Below are positions 40,425 to 49,057 of a stretch of 64,000 nucleotides of DNA, in pieces. Source of the DNA: SIRX01 sp965214475. Its GTDB lineage: Bacteria > Actinomycetota > Rubrobacteria > Rubrobacterales > Rubrobacteraceae. Each line of letters begins with the position of its first letter. Within the stretch, counting starts at the first letter, position 1. Where the stretch lies: contig OZ243953.1 of assembly GCA_965214475.1 (NCBI GenBank), positions 868,001 through 932,000 on the forward strand, in the 5' to 3' direction. Under the pieces are notes generated by a model, which was given only the letters and a program-made list of their open reading frames with translations, made no database searches and was not told where the DNA came from. A program made the translations under genes and the position numbers.

Positions 40425-41282
40425 CTAGCCGATCACCACGTTGTCTATGAGCCGCGTCTTACCGAGCCAGGCCGCCAGGGAAAGCAGTATCTCCGGTGTG
40501 CCGGACTCGACCGGGCCGAGCGTGCGGGCGTCGCTGGCCGAAACGTATTCCAACCGGACGAGCGGCTCGCGGGAAACGGTTTTGCGGACTTGCTCTTCCA
40601 GCGCCTCCGGCGCGTGAACGCCGGAGTCTCGGGCTTCAGAGAGCGCCTTGTGGAGTACAGTCGCGGCGGTCCGTTCTTCGGGGCTCAGGTAGACGTTTCG
40701 GGAGCTCATCGCCAGTCCGTCGGGTTCCCGGACGGTTGGGCAGGTAAGAAGCTGGGTTGGAAAGTGGAGGTCCTCGATCATGCGCCGCACGATCACCGCC
40801 TGCTGGGCATCTTTCTGACCCATGTACATCCGGTCCGGAGCCACTACGTTTAGCAGCTTGGCGAGCACCGTTGCTACCCCGGCGAAGTGATCCGGGCGTG
40901 CCGCGCCCTCCAGCACGTCTTCGAGTCCCCGCACCCGCACCTCGGTCGTAAAACCTTCCGGATACATTTCTTTCACCGAGGGAATAAAAACGGCATCCGC
41001 CCCGACTTCCCGCGCCCGCTGCAGGTCCTGCTCCTCGTCGCGAGGATAATGGTCGAGATCGTCACTCGGGCCAAACTGTAGCGGATTTATAAAGACTGAG
41101 AGTATGACCGAAGCGCACTCCTCCCGCGCCCGCCGCAGCAGAGAGAGGTGTCCTTCATGCAGGTAGCCCATAGTGGGAACGAAGCCGAGCGGCTTCTCCG
41201 TCTCGAAGGCTCTCATCTCGTCAATGCCGTGCAAGACCTGTGGTCCGATTCTCATAGTCGGAGTTTCGCCCGAGATAGCCAT
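40425..41282 (-). CDS. panC: Pantothenate synthetase
   Basis: This enzyme condenses pantoate and beta-alanine with ATP to give pantothenate for coenzyme A. It shows FVPTMGYLHEGHLSLLRRA, the HIGH-like motif, SVFINPLQFGPSDDLDHYPRDEE and YMGQKDAQQAVIVRRM. VREPDGLAMSSRNVYLSPEER follows. The start is ambiguous: ATG 41282 follows the Kef stop after 9 bases, while ATG 41255 (MRIGPQVLHGIDEM) aligns best with the family N-terminus; neither has a good Shine-Dalgarno. The rest of the pantothenate pathway is not in the window. Confidence 0.95.
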   Translation of the reverse strand: MAISGETPTMRIGPQVLHGIDEMRAFETEKPLGFVPTMGYLHEGHLSLLRRAREECASVILSVFINPLQFGPSDDLDHYPRDEEQDLQRAREVGADAVFIPSVKEMYPEGFTTEVRVRGLEDVLEGAARPDHFAGVATVLAKLLNVVAPDRMYMGQKDAQQAVIVRRMIEDLHFPTQLLTCPTVREPDGLAMSSRNVYLSPEERTAATVLHKALSEARDSGVHAPEALEEQVRKTVSREPLVRLEYVSASDARTLGPVESGTPEILLSLAAWLGKTRLIDNVVIG

Positions 41283-41291
41283 CAAGTCCAG

Positions 41292-43151
41292 TTACTTGAA
41301 GTATCGGACGGCGTTATCGACCTCTTCAGCGCTACCGGCCAGGGTTACGACATCATCCTCTTGAAGAGTTATCTCCTGTCCGGGCACCTGATCCGGCACC
41401 AGCACACCGCCGTCGCGTTCTATCATGAATACCAGCACGTCTCCTGGTAGGGATATTTGGTTTATGTTGCGGCCGTGAAGCCCGTTGTTGGTTACCTTGA
41501 CTTCCCGCACTTCCTGCATCTGGTCCACATCTGCGGTCATCGAGAACACGCCGGGACTCAAAACCATGCTTTCGATGCTCAGGACCGCAGAGTATGCAGG
41601 ATTCGTAACCCGGGCGCCGCACTTTCGGAAATCGTCGTTGAGGGCCGGGTTCTGGACCCAGGAGATCACGTTCTCCACCCCGTAATCGTTGTGCGCGACC
41701 CTACACAGCCTGAGATTTTCCCTGTCGCTGTGACGCATGGCGACGACGGTGTGGGCTTTTTCGACCCCAGCTTCCTTTAGGACATCTTTGTAGATTTCTT
41801 CTGGTCCGCAATCTGACATACCCTCTATCTCTTTTGCCGGGATCAGGACGGTGTCGAACTCGTGCTCGCGCAGGCGCCGGGTCAGCAGTTCCGCGCTGCT
41901 GCGCGGCCCGATCACAATGATCCGCTCCCGCTCTTCCTGCTCCGGTGAGAGCCAGCCAAACAGTATTGGGGAGATCGTGCAGGTGATAACGGCGACCAGG
42001 ATAACGGCAGAGTTTACCGCCTCGGTAATGACGCCCAACTCCAGCCCGATGGCGGCAGCGGCGATAATGAGGGAAAGGCGGGCGCTCATCAATACACCGG
42101 CTGCGAATGTCTCGCGCCAGGAGAATTGCAGGCGGAATATAAGGATAGGCACGAGCTTCACCGCGTAGGCCACCCCGATGAGTATCGGCACGAGGAGCAA
42201 CGCCCGGCCGGAAGAGAGTAGAGCCGGGAGATCGAAGCCAACTCCCACCATGATGAAGAAGATCGGTACGAAGAAGCCGTAGCCGATCCCATCCAACTTC
42301 TCCTGTAGCTCGGAGCCTTCACCACTCGAAAGCGCAGAGACGATGACCCCGGCCAGGAAAGAACCCAGGATGTACTCTATACCGAGCCCCTGGGCCAGAG
42401 CCATAAAAAGGATTGCCAGGGCGAACGCACCCTTCATACCGAGTTGTGCGGTCGCTGAAGAGAGTTGTCGGAAGAGGCGTCCGACGGCATCGAAGCTCTT
42501 GAAGAGCATCGTTACGCGGTAGACCACCAAGAACGCCGCTATAAGAGCCAGGACCAGAATTAGGTCTACAGAGAGGCCCTGACGGTAGAAGATGGAGTAC
42601 GCGCTGATAAGCAGGATGGTGGAGAAGTCGGCAATCATCGACGAGACGATGATCGTCTGGCCGTAGCTCCCGCCGGTGAACCCTTGCTCCTTGAGCACCG
42701 GCATGACCACGCCCAGAGAGGTAGTCGAGAGTATGAGGGCCATTATCCAGGGGTCCCTCACCAAACCTTGGCTCCAGAAGATGAGTCCCGCCACGATCGA
42801 GGCTGCCAGAACGAGAACCATTAACGTGGTCCCTGTCCCCAGAGGACTGGTAAAGAGTTGCTTCGCCCTCGAAGAGTCTTCGTCGCCGCCCACCGTAAAG
42901 CTACCCAGGTCTATCTCTAAGCCGGAGAGGAACATCAGGAAGGCGAAACCCAGCGGCGCGAGGATACCAAGTATCGGGTGGTCCTCCGGCACGATCCCGA
43001 AACCGCTCCGGCCGACGATCATACCCGCCACCAACTCCCCAACCACAATGGGAATGAAGAGTCCCTTTAGCCGAGAGAGCAGGATGGGCACCAGGAACGC
43101 CAACGCTATAACGACCATTAACGGTATAAAGCTCGTATCGACGTGCGCCAC
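41292..43151 (-). CDS. Kef-type cation/proton antiporter with TrkA domains
   Basis: This 619-residue protein has a CPA2-type Na+/H+ exchanger domain (~1-390) with 12 helices, including VGELVAGMIVGRSGFGIVPEDHP and LILSTTSLGVVMPVLKEQGF. A cytoplasmic TrkA-N region (~400-515) and a TrkA-C region (~535-619) with a VLVFMIERDGGVLVP core follow. The nucleotide loop of TrkA-N usually reads GxGxxG, but here it is IIVIGPRSSAELLTRRL, so NAD(H) binding may be weakened or replaced by another ligand (c-di-AMP regulators bind RCK domains). The substrate is likely K+ or Na+. Confidence 0.9.
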   Translation of the reverse strand: MAHVDTSFIPLMVVIALAFLVPILLSRLKGLFIPIVVGELVAGMIVGRSGFGIVPEDHPILGILAPLGFAFLMFLSGLEIDLGSFTVGGDEDSSRAKQLFTSPLGTGTTLMVLVLAASIVAGLIFWSQGLVRDPWIMALILSTTSLGVVMPVLKEQGFTGGSYGQTIIVSSMIADFSTILLISAYSIFYRQGLSVDLILVLALIAAFLVVYRVTMLFKSFDAVGRLFRQLSSATAQLGMKGAFALAILFMALAQGLGIEYILGSFLAGVIVSALSSGEGSELQEKLDGIGYGFFVPIFFIMVGVGFDLPALLSSGRALLLVPILIGVAYAVKLVPILIFRLQFSWRETFAAGVLMSARLSLIIAAAAIGLELGVITEAVNSAVILVAVITCTISPILFGWLSPEQEERERIIVIGPRSSAELLTRRLREHEFDTVLIPAKEIEGMSDCGPEEIYKDVLKEAGVEKAHTVVAMRHSDRENLRLCRVAHNDYGVENVISWVQNPALNDDFRKCGARVTNPAYSAVLSIESMVLSPGVFSMTADVDQMQEVREVKVTNNGLHGRNINQISLPGDVLVFMIERDGGVLVPDQVPGQEITLQEDDVVTLAGSAEEVDNAVRYFK

Positions 43152-43224
43152 TCAAATACCTTCTCGCATGGTTCTATTGCCTAGGGAGTTGCTAACTGCC
43201 TAGGCGCGGGATTCTACAGCATCA

Positions 43225-43989
43225 TCATACAGAAGGAGCAGTTCCGCGGCCTTCTGAGGCATATTCAGTGTTCCGCTCTCTACCAGTACCCCGGGAATCG
43301 GCGAGCCGGGTGCGGCTCGCGGCGTAACCAGCGTCGGCACGGGTGGAAGCCTCCGACTCGCTAATGAGGTTCTCATAGTCGGGCACAGGGTATGGACCGT
43401 GCTCCCGGCTCAAGCGGAGAAACTCTGTGCAGAGTTCGTAGTGGCGGTCCAGGTGTTCTTTCTTTAGCCGCGGTCCCTGGGCGGCGACCCGGTCGGCCCA
43501 ACTGAGGACGGCGAGCTCTTCACCGAAAGGCCCGGCGGCCCGGACGAGCCGCGACGGCGGATAATCTGAGCGTTCGTTGCCCATAAAGCCGATCTTCAGG
43601 TGCAGGGCGGTAATAGTGGTGACGAGGTCCGCGTCTTCAGCTGATACTTCCAGCCGCCGACAAATACGGTGGGCGAGCCGGGCTCCCAGAGTATCGTGCG
43701 CCACGAATAAGACCTTGCCGTCGTACTCTCCTCGGGTGACGGGTTTTGCAACGTCGTGCAGCAAGCCGACGAGCCGTAAACCTTCTATACGCTCAGGTGA
43801 AATACGGGCGCCTAGAAGATCCTCTTCCAGCTCGCGCTCAATGCTCCGTACCACTTCCAGCGTGTGATCCAAGACATCCAGGTGGTGGTACGGTCCCTGG
43901 CCGAGTCCTTTCGCTAGAGCAAGCTCGGGAACCGCATCAAGGACTTCCGCCTCGTCTACGGGCGGCGCGAGGATTCGGTTTGCGTTCAC
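43225..43989 (-). CDS. HD-domain phosphohydrolase
   Basis: This 254-residue protein has the HD metal site: PYHHLDVLDHTLEVV, GLLHDVAKPVTR (HD pair), FVAHDTLGARLAHRICRRL and the downstream Asp in VLSWADRVAAQG. The order resembles the C-terminal HD domain of poly(A) polymerase/CCA-adding enzymes, but the nucleotidyltransferase half is absent. It may hydrolyse nucleotides such as cyclic phosphates or (p)ppGpp-like molecules; the actual substrate is unknown. The last ~45 residues are low-complexity. GTG start. Confidence 0.8.
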   Translation of the reverse strand: MNANRILAPPVDEAEVLDAVPELALAKGLGQGPYHHLDVLDHTLEVVRSIERELEEDLLGARISPERIEGLRLVGLLHDVAKPVTRGEYDGKVLFVAHDTLGARLAHRICRRLEVSAEDADLVTTITALHLKIGFMGNERSDYPPSRLVRAAGPFGEELAVLSWADRVAAQGPRLKKEHLDRHYELCTEFLRLSREHGPYPVPDYENLISESEASTRADAGYAASRTRLADSRGTGRERNTEYASEGRGTAPSV

Positions 43990-43997
43990 CGGTCTCT

Positions 43998-44330
43998 TTA
44001 CCGCCGGCGGCGAGATTTTTTGCGGCTGGTGTTCGGGTTCGGCTTGCCCTTGAAGGCGCTCGGTTCAGCGTCTTCACTCTCCGGCTTCTTGCCCTGCTTG
44101 CGGGCCCGAGCCTCGGCTATCCGCTGCTTCCGGCGGTTCTCGGTAAAGGCGAAGAACGTGCCCAGGATAAGGAAGAAAAAGACGCCCTGAAGCACGATCG
44201 CCTGCAACTGGCCTTCTTGCACGCCGAACGTCTCAGGGAAGAAAACGTTCATCGCGTAGAGAATCACCGCGTAGAGCAGGATAAAGACCCCTGCTCGCCG
44301 GAATCCGGCCTTCCAGTCAAACCTCTTCAT
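43998..44330 (-). CDS. Small two-span membrane protein of unknown function
   Basis: This 110-residue protein has two hydrophobic helices (GVFILLYAVILYAMNVFF and LQAIVLQGVFFFLILGTFFAF). A strongly basic C-terminal tail (RRKQRIAEARARKQGKK ... RKKSRRRR) follows, a typical positive-inside pattern. It begins inside the alr stop region (4-base overlap, 44327-44330), so it is cotranscribed with alr. I do not recognise the family. Confidence 0.7.
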   Translation of the reverse strand: MKRFDWKAGFRRAGVFILLYAVILYAMNVFFPETFGVQEGQLQAIVLQGVFFFLILGTFFAFTENRRKQRIAEARARKQGKKPESEDAEPSAFKGKPNPNTSRKKSRRRR

Positions 44331-45430
44331 TCCGTATAACTCCTCTCGACCCGCCGGGGGTCGACCCCGGTCGTTATCTCGTAGTTTATCGTGCCGGCCC
44401 AGGCCCCGAGTTCCTCGGCACCTATCCGTTCACCGTCCTGCTTACCGAGCAGCACCACCTCGTCACCTACCTCGACCGAAGCGTCTATTCCGAAGACGAC
44501 GGCGTCCATCGAGACCCGCCCCAAAAGAGGACAACGCCGACCCCCGATCAGGGCTTCGGACTTCCCCGAGAGCGCCCTACGATACCCTTCTGCGTAACCG
44601 CAGGGCACCGTCGCGGCATACATTGGTTCTTCCGCCTTGTAGGTCAATCCATAGGATACCCCATCCCCCGGCTCCAGCCGCCGCACACTTGCCACGTAGC
44701 TCTTGAGGCTCATCGCGGGTTGCAAGTTCTCTTCCGTAGGGTTTCCTGCATCTCCTGCCGGATGCAGACCATAAAGCGCGACGCCGGGTCGGATGCAATC
44801 GTAGTGGGAAGAATAATGCCAGAGCGTACCGGCAGAGTTGGCCGCGTGGACCGTGACGCCATCGAAGGGATGGGCGTCGAGGACCTTGTCGAACGTCGAG
44901 ATCTGCCGTGCGGTAGCCTCCACGTCGGAGTCGGCGGAGGCGAAGTGCGTATAGACACCGGCTAGCTGATCTCCGAGTATCTTTCGTGCCTCCCCCACCT
45001 CTTCCGGCTCGACTCCCCAGCGGTTCATGCCGGTGTTTACCTTCAAATGCGCCCGCAAGCCGGATATCTCCGCGATGCGGCGCGCGCTGATTGCGGAGTG
45101 TGCGGTGACCATCAAGTTTTTTTGCTCTGCTAGAGGAAGAACATCCGGCAGGAGGTCGGTGAAGACGAGGATGGGAGCCTCTATCCCGTCCTGGCGCAGC
45201 GCGGCGCCCTCTTCCACCGTGACGACGGCGAAGAGATCCGCCCCGGCTTCAAGCGCGGCCCGGGAGACTTCCACCGCCCCATGCCCGTAGGCATCGGCTT
45301 TTACCACGGCCATAAGTTGGCTGTCCGGTGCGCGGCGCTTCAACTCCCTGACGTTGTGCCGGATTGCCCCGAGGTCTACCTCGGCCCACGTGCGGGCCGG
45401 TGCGGTCACCGTATAGGGACGATCGGCCAC
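44327..45430 (-). CDS. alr: Alanine racemase
   Basis: This PLP enzyme makes D-alanine for peptidoglycan. Starting at GTG 45430 (MADRPYTVTAPARTWAEVDLGAIRHNV) gives 367 residues; the longer in-frame version runs back through the CBS gene. The PLP lysine lies in LMAVVKADAYGHGAVEV. GVYTHFASADSDVE, RPGVALYGLHP, the catalytic Tyr region VSYGLTYKA and DAVVFGIDASVEVGDEVVLLG follow. It is six bases after the CBS gene. Confidence 0.96.
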   Translation of the reverse strand: MADRPYTVTAPARTWAEVDLGAIRHNVRELKRRAPDSQLMAVVKADAYGHGAVEVSRAALEAGADLFAVVTVEEGAALRQDGIEAPILVFTDLLPDVLPLAEQKNLMVTAHSAISARRIAEISGLRAHLKVNTGMNRWGVEPEEVGEARKILGDQLAGVYTHFASADSDVEATARQISTFDKVLDAHPFDGVTVHAANSAGTLWHYSSHYDCIRPGVALYGLHPAGDAGNPTEENLQPAMSLKSYVASVRRLEPGDGVSYGLTYKAEEPMYAATVPCGYAEGYRRALSGKSEALIGGRRCPLLGRVSMDAVVFGIDASVEVGDEVVLLGKQDGERIGAEELGAWAGTINYEITTGVDPRRVERSYTE

Positions 45431-45434
45431 TATC

Positions 45435-45914
45435 TTATTTCTGCGGGTCCAGGATGTGAAGCGTGAGGATGTCCATGCGCGAGAGGACACCGTAGAGCTT
45501 ACGCTCCCCGGCTACCGGCAGCAGCTTGCGCCGTTCGTTAGCCATGATGGTAGCCGCTTCAGAGAGCAGAGTTTCGGAGGAGACCGTCGTAATTTCTTCC
45601 GTCATCACCTCCCGCACCGTCACCCCAGCGCTTTTCAGGACCTCCTGTTGGTACTCATTCCAGTCCCCGAGCGGCACGATACCGCCGAGTATGTCCAGAA
45701 AACCCGGAGACTTGATATCTGCATCGCGGAAGATCAAATCTCCATCCGTCAGGATGCCGACCAGTTCCCCGCCCTCGACCACTGGGGCCCCGGAAATGCC
45801 CATCTTGGCGAAGAGTCGTATCGCCGTCTCCACCGTGTCGTCCGGCTCCAGGGTAGGCCACTCCGCCTGCATAACGTCCCCGACTTTCAACTGGCGAATG
45901 TCTTGTTGTTCCAA
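45435..45914 (-). CDS. CBS-pair protein
   Basis: This 159-residue protein is essentially two CBS motifs (KVGDVMQAEWPTLEPDDTVETAIRLF...ISGAPVVEGGELVGILTDGDL and TVREVMTEEITTVSSETLLSEAATIM...LLPVAGERKLYGVLSRMDIL). They are separated by an insert with LGGIVPLGDWNEY. CBS pairs bind adenosine nucleotides and report energy or redox state. TTG start with GGAG upstream. It lies between nnr and alr, a position sometimes occupied by unrelated genes in other actinobacteria. Confidence 0.9.
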   Translation of the reverse strand: MEQQDIRQLKVGDVMQAEWPTLEPDDTVETAIRLFAKMGISGAPVVEGGELVGILTDGDLIFRDADIKSPGFLDILGGIVPLGDWNEYQQEVLKSAGVTVREVMTEEITTVSSETLLSEAATIMANERRKLLPVAGERKLYGVLSRMDILTLHILDPQK

Positions 45915-45990
45915 ACTGTCTCCTCAAATGCCACAAATCAACACGGATACTATAGTAGGTGATCGACCTTAGGATTTAGTTCCCTTACCT

Positions 45991-47508
45991 CTAAAGAACC
46001 TCATCCACAGCTCGCGGCAGGTGTGCGAGCAAGTCGGTAGCGATAAGGCTCTCACCGGGTAGGCCTGTTTCTTCTAACCACAACTCCGACGCCCGACCGT
46101 GGACCCAGGCTCCGGTTCGGGCCGCATCGTAGGCATCCATGCCGCGGGAGAGGAGCACCCCGATCACACCGGATAGCACGTCCCCCGTCCCGGCGGTCGC
46201 GAGCGCGACGCTGCCGGTCGAGTTTACGGTCGTCTCCCCGCCCTGGGTGACTATTGTGTCGGAGCCTTTTAGCAGCACGCAGCAGCCGTGCTTTTCTGCC
46301 GCTTCCCACGCCGAGCGGAGTCGTCGGGCCTGGATCTCTTTCGTCCCACTCTCCATGAGTCGTCCTAGCTCTCCGGGGTGTGGCGTAACGACTGTGGTCG
46401 CTTCCCGACGGGAAAGCGCCTCTGAACCAGAGAGGTTAGAGATCGCATCGGCGTCGAGCAGCACCGGAGCCTCTACTTCTTTCAAAATGCCTTCGACAAG
46501 CTTCGACCCCTCTTCCCCGGTGCCCATACCGGGTCCGACCACGACAGCGGTTGCCCGCTCCGCCTGCTCCAGAACTTGTTCTAACGCTCCGGAAGTCATT
46601 TGCCCGGCATCATCCTCCGAGGTCCCATAGACGAGCGCCTCTGTGAGCCGGAGGTCTACGTCCGGGGCGGCGCTCGCCGGAGTAACGAGAGAGATTATGC
46701 CGCAGCCGGTGCGTTGGGCTCCCTCGACGACCATCACGGGTGCGCCGGTAACGCCCTTCGAGCCCGCGACGACCAGCAGGGCACCAGCAGAGTATTTGTG
46801 GGCCGGCTCTGCCGTGCGCGGGATAAGACCCCGGATGGACGGCTTGTCGGTCCAGGCTACGGAGGGTTCCACATCGACTTCCGGCGGAATGCCAATGTCT
46901 ACGGTGACGACCTCGCCGGCGTGCTCGCGGCCTGGGGAGATGACGCACCCAATCTTTGCGGCATGCGCGCAAATCGTCAGGTCGGCCTTTATCGCTTCTC
47001 CCTGGATCTCACCGGTCGAACCGTCCACGCCGCTCGGTACATCCACCGCGACGGTTACAACTCCAGCCCGGTTCAGTTGCCGGATCAGGCCAGTCTCTTT
47101 CTCCCGCACTTCACCGGAGAAACCGGTCCCGAGCAAAGCGTCCACAACGAGTCCCGTACCGTGGAGCAACTCGTCCAACATCTCCGGACCGTAAATCTCT
47201 ACCCCGAGGTTCCGCAAAACTTCTAGATTTGTTACCGGGTCGCCAGAATACTCGTCTTTTGTGGCAGCAACGAAGACTTCCACGCCGGCCCGATGCAGTT
47301 CACGGGCGATGACGAACCCGTCACCGCCGTTGTTGCCGCCGCCGCAGACGGCGAGCGCCCGGAGACCGAGGTGGCGAGGAGTGTATCGCTCTAGTATCTC
47401 TTCGGCCATCGCTACTCCGGCGCGCTCCATAAGAACGGTGCCGAGGATACCCAGTTCTTGGGCGCCGTTGTCAGCCTGGCTCATCTCTTGCGCAGAGTAG
47501 AGCTTCAC
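45991..47508 (-). CDS. nnr: Bifunctional NAD(P)H-hydrate epimerase/dehydratase
   Basis: This enzyme repairs hydrated NAD(P)H. The start is GTG 47508 (MKLYSAQEMSQADNGAQ), overlapping the acpS stop by one base (TAGTG); this gives 505 residues. The N-terminal YjeF epimerase domain has CGGGNNGGDGFVIARELHRAGVEV and VVDALLGTGFSGEVRE. The C-terminal dehydratase (ribokinase-like) has KYSAGALLVVAGSKGVTGAP, VVTPHPGELGRLM, LLKGSDTIV and the catalytic NSTGSVALATAGTGDVLSGVIG. It is coupled to acpS as in most actinobacteria. Confidence 0.95.
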   Translation of the reverse strand: MKLYSAQEMSQADNGAQELGILGTVLMERAGVAMAEEILERYTPRHLGLRALAVCGGGNNGGDGFVIARELHRAGVEVFVAATKDEYSGDPVTNLEVLRNLGVEIYGPEMLDELLHGTGLVVDALLGTGFSGEVREKETGLIRQLNRAGVVTVAVDVPSGVDGSTGEIQGEAIKADLTICAHAAKIGCVISPGREHAGEVVTVDIGIPPEVDVEPSVAWTDKPSIRGLIPRTAEPAHKYSAGALLVVAGSKGVTGAPVMVVEGAQRTGCGIISLVTPASAAPDVDLRLTEALVYGTSEDDAGQMTSGALEQVLEQAERATAVVVGPGMGTGEEGSKLVEGILKEVEAPVLLDADAISNLSGSEALSRREATTVVTPHPGELGRLMESGTKEIQARRLRSAWEAAEKHGCCVLLKGSDTIVTQGGETTVNSTGSVALATAGTGDVLSGVIGVLLSRGMDAYDAARTGAWVHGRASELWLEETGLPGESLIATDLLAHLPRAVDEVL

Positions 47509-47897
47509 TAGGGCTTTCGGCGTATGACGGCCACGGCTACTGCGGAAAGTTCCGAGTGGGTTATGGAGATGGAGATCTCGTCTTGCTTCACGCCCACGTA
47601 GTCGGCGAACTTCTCGATCTTCCCGAAAATGCGGACCGACGGGGCCCGGCGGGGTTGACGGATCACCTCGACGCCGTTCCACTGGATCAGCCCGCATCCG
47701 AGCGCCTTGGTCACGGCCTCTTTGGCCGCCCACCTTCCGGCATAATGCCGTTCGGCGAAACGGAACTTCTCACAGTAGGCGATCTCCGCCTCCGTAAAAA
47801 GCCTCTGCCGAATACGGGGCGTGCGTTCCAGCGCAAACTGCATCCGCTCCACGTCTACAACGTCAACACCTATTTCCGGTACGAAAAAGTTATCCAT
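47508..47897 (-). CDS. acpS: Holo-[acyl-carrier-protein] synthase
   Basis: This 129-residue phosphopantetheinyl transferase activates acyl-carrier protein with coenzyme A. It has IGVDVVDVERMQFALERTPRIRQRLFTEAEIAYCE with the metal-binding Asp, and FAERHYAGRWAAKEAVTKALG with the second acidic residue. The C-terminal SISITHSELSAVAVAVI completes the fold. ATG start; it heads the acpS-nnr unit and is divergent from the lipid kinase. Confidence 0.95.
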   Translation of the reverse strand: MDNFFVPEIGVDVVDVERMQFALERTPRIRQRLFTEAEIAYCEKFRFAERHYAGRWAAKEAVTKALGCGLIQWNGVEVIRQPRRAPSVRIFGKIEKFADYVGVKQDEISISITHSELSAVAVAVIRRKP

Positions 47898-47951
47898 GAC
47901 CCCATATTACGGCAGAATACATTTCTAGTAAAAGGGGGATAACATATAAGT

Positions 47952-48818
47952 ATGGACGCAGCGATTATAGGAAACCCAAACTCCGGCAAAGCTGGAGACA
48001 GAAACTACCTGGAGCACTACGCCAAAATCCTGCGGACCGGCGGCCTGGATACAGAGGTCCTGAACACCGAATATCCCGACCACGCCACAGAACTCGCCGC
48101 CGAGGCAGGAGACGGGCTAGTCATCGCCGCCGGTGGTGACGGCACTATAAACGAGGTGGTCAACGGCCTGAGCAAGAATGCCACCCTTGGCATACTGCCA
48201 CTCGGCACCGCAAATGTCCTGGCCCGCGAGATAGGCCTGCCGCTCGACGCCAAGAAAGCCTGCCAAAACATTTTAGCCGGTGATACTTTCCAAATGGACC
48301 TCGGCGTAGCCACCGACCATAATGGTGAGGAGCGTCGCTTTACGTTCGTGGCGGGCATCGGTTTCGACGCCAACGTGATCTACTCCGTCACCCCCCGCCT
48401 GAAGCGCTACTTCAAGGCCCTGGCCTTTGTCCTATCCGCATTCAGGGTTTACTCGGAAAAAGAAACTCCGGCCATCCACGTACTGCATGGCGACACGATC
48501 TACATCTCCCAGTTCGTTATTATCGCCAATGGCCGACGCTATGGTGGAGACTTTCGCGTCACCGGCAGCCAGTCACTCTCTAGCGGCGAGTTGGAAGCCA
48601 TTATGATAGAACGCGTCGGCGCCCTACTAAGGCCGGACGTTCTGGGACGCATCCTGTCTCGCCGTCCCCTAAACAGCAGCATGCGCTCGGTAGACGCCAC
48701 CGAGTTCCGCGCCCGGGCGCCCGGAGCCGAAGTCCCCGTACAACTCGACGGCGAACTCTGGGGTCGCCTCCCAATGACATTCCGCACCGACCCCGGCGCG
48801 CTCAAAGTAATCCGGTAG
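47952..48818 (+). CDS. Diacylglycerol/sphingosine kinase-like lipid kinase (YegS/DgkB family)
   Basis: This 288-residue kinase of the DAGK catalytic-domain family starts AAIIGNPNSGKAGDRNYLEHY. It has the nucleotide-binding GLVIAAGGDGTINEVVNGL (GGDGT) and LGILPLGTANVLAREIGLP. The C-terminal domain includes AGIGFDANVIYSV and RRYGGDFRVTGSQSLSSGELEAIMI. It probably phosphorylates diacylglycerol released in lipid turnover, or a related lipid. AAGGGGG lies ~14 bases upstream of the ATG. Confidence 0.9.
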   Translation: MDAAIIGNPNSGKAGDRNYLEHYAKILRTGGLDTEVLNTEYPDHATELAAEAGDGLVIAAGGDGTINEVVNGLSKNATLGILPLGTANVLAREIGLPLDAKKACQNILAGDTFQMDLGVATDHNGEERRFTFVAGIGFDANVIYSVTPRLKRYFKALAFVLSAFRVYSEKETPAIHVLHGDTIYISQFVIIANGRRYGGDFRVTGSQSLSSGELEAIMIERVGALLRPDVLGRILSRRPLNSSMRSVDATEFRARAPGAEVPVQLDGELWGRLPMTFRTDPGALKVIR

Positions 48819-48908
48819 AAAAAGCACCTCCCAAACCTCCAAGACCCGTACAACCATTTCAAGAATGTAAAAGTTGTGTAAATTTTTATTAATTTTTATT
48901 GAACCAGG

Positions 48909-48939
48909 TTGATCCGTGTTGGGGTATAGAGCGTATAAT
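48909..48939 (+). promoter_or_regulatory. Candidate sortase 2 promoter
   Basis: TTGATC (48909-48914) and TATAAT (48934-48939) are 19 bases apart, slightly long. They lie after an AT-rich stretch (48870-48900). Transcription would start near 48946 and leave a ~112-base leader. Confidence 0.45.
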
Positions 48940-48945
48940 AAGGTC

Positions 48946-49057
48946 AGCAAGGCAAACGGTCCATCCGGCTGTTGATCGAATCGAAACGTGGCATAGGAAA
49001 CCAGGGCTATAGGCTTTGGATTTCTACGGAGTGTAGAAGCTACAAAGGGGTGACCAA
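48946..49057 (+). other. Long leader of sortase 2 with hairpin
   Basis: This ~112-base stretch precedes the sortase 2 GTG. It holds a perfect 6-bp hairpin TTCTAC-GGAGT-GTAGAA (49022-49038) followed by AAAGGGGTGA, the ribosome binding site. I compared it with GEMM (c-di-GMP) and ydaO (c-di-AMP) riboswitch cores and found no convincing match. Confidence 0.35.

Noticed and set aside
48946..49057. c-di-GMP (GEMM) riboswitch upstream of sortase 2 (AAGGCAAAC string)
   Set aside because: The required GACGCAAAGCC segment and tetraloop receptor are absent.
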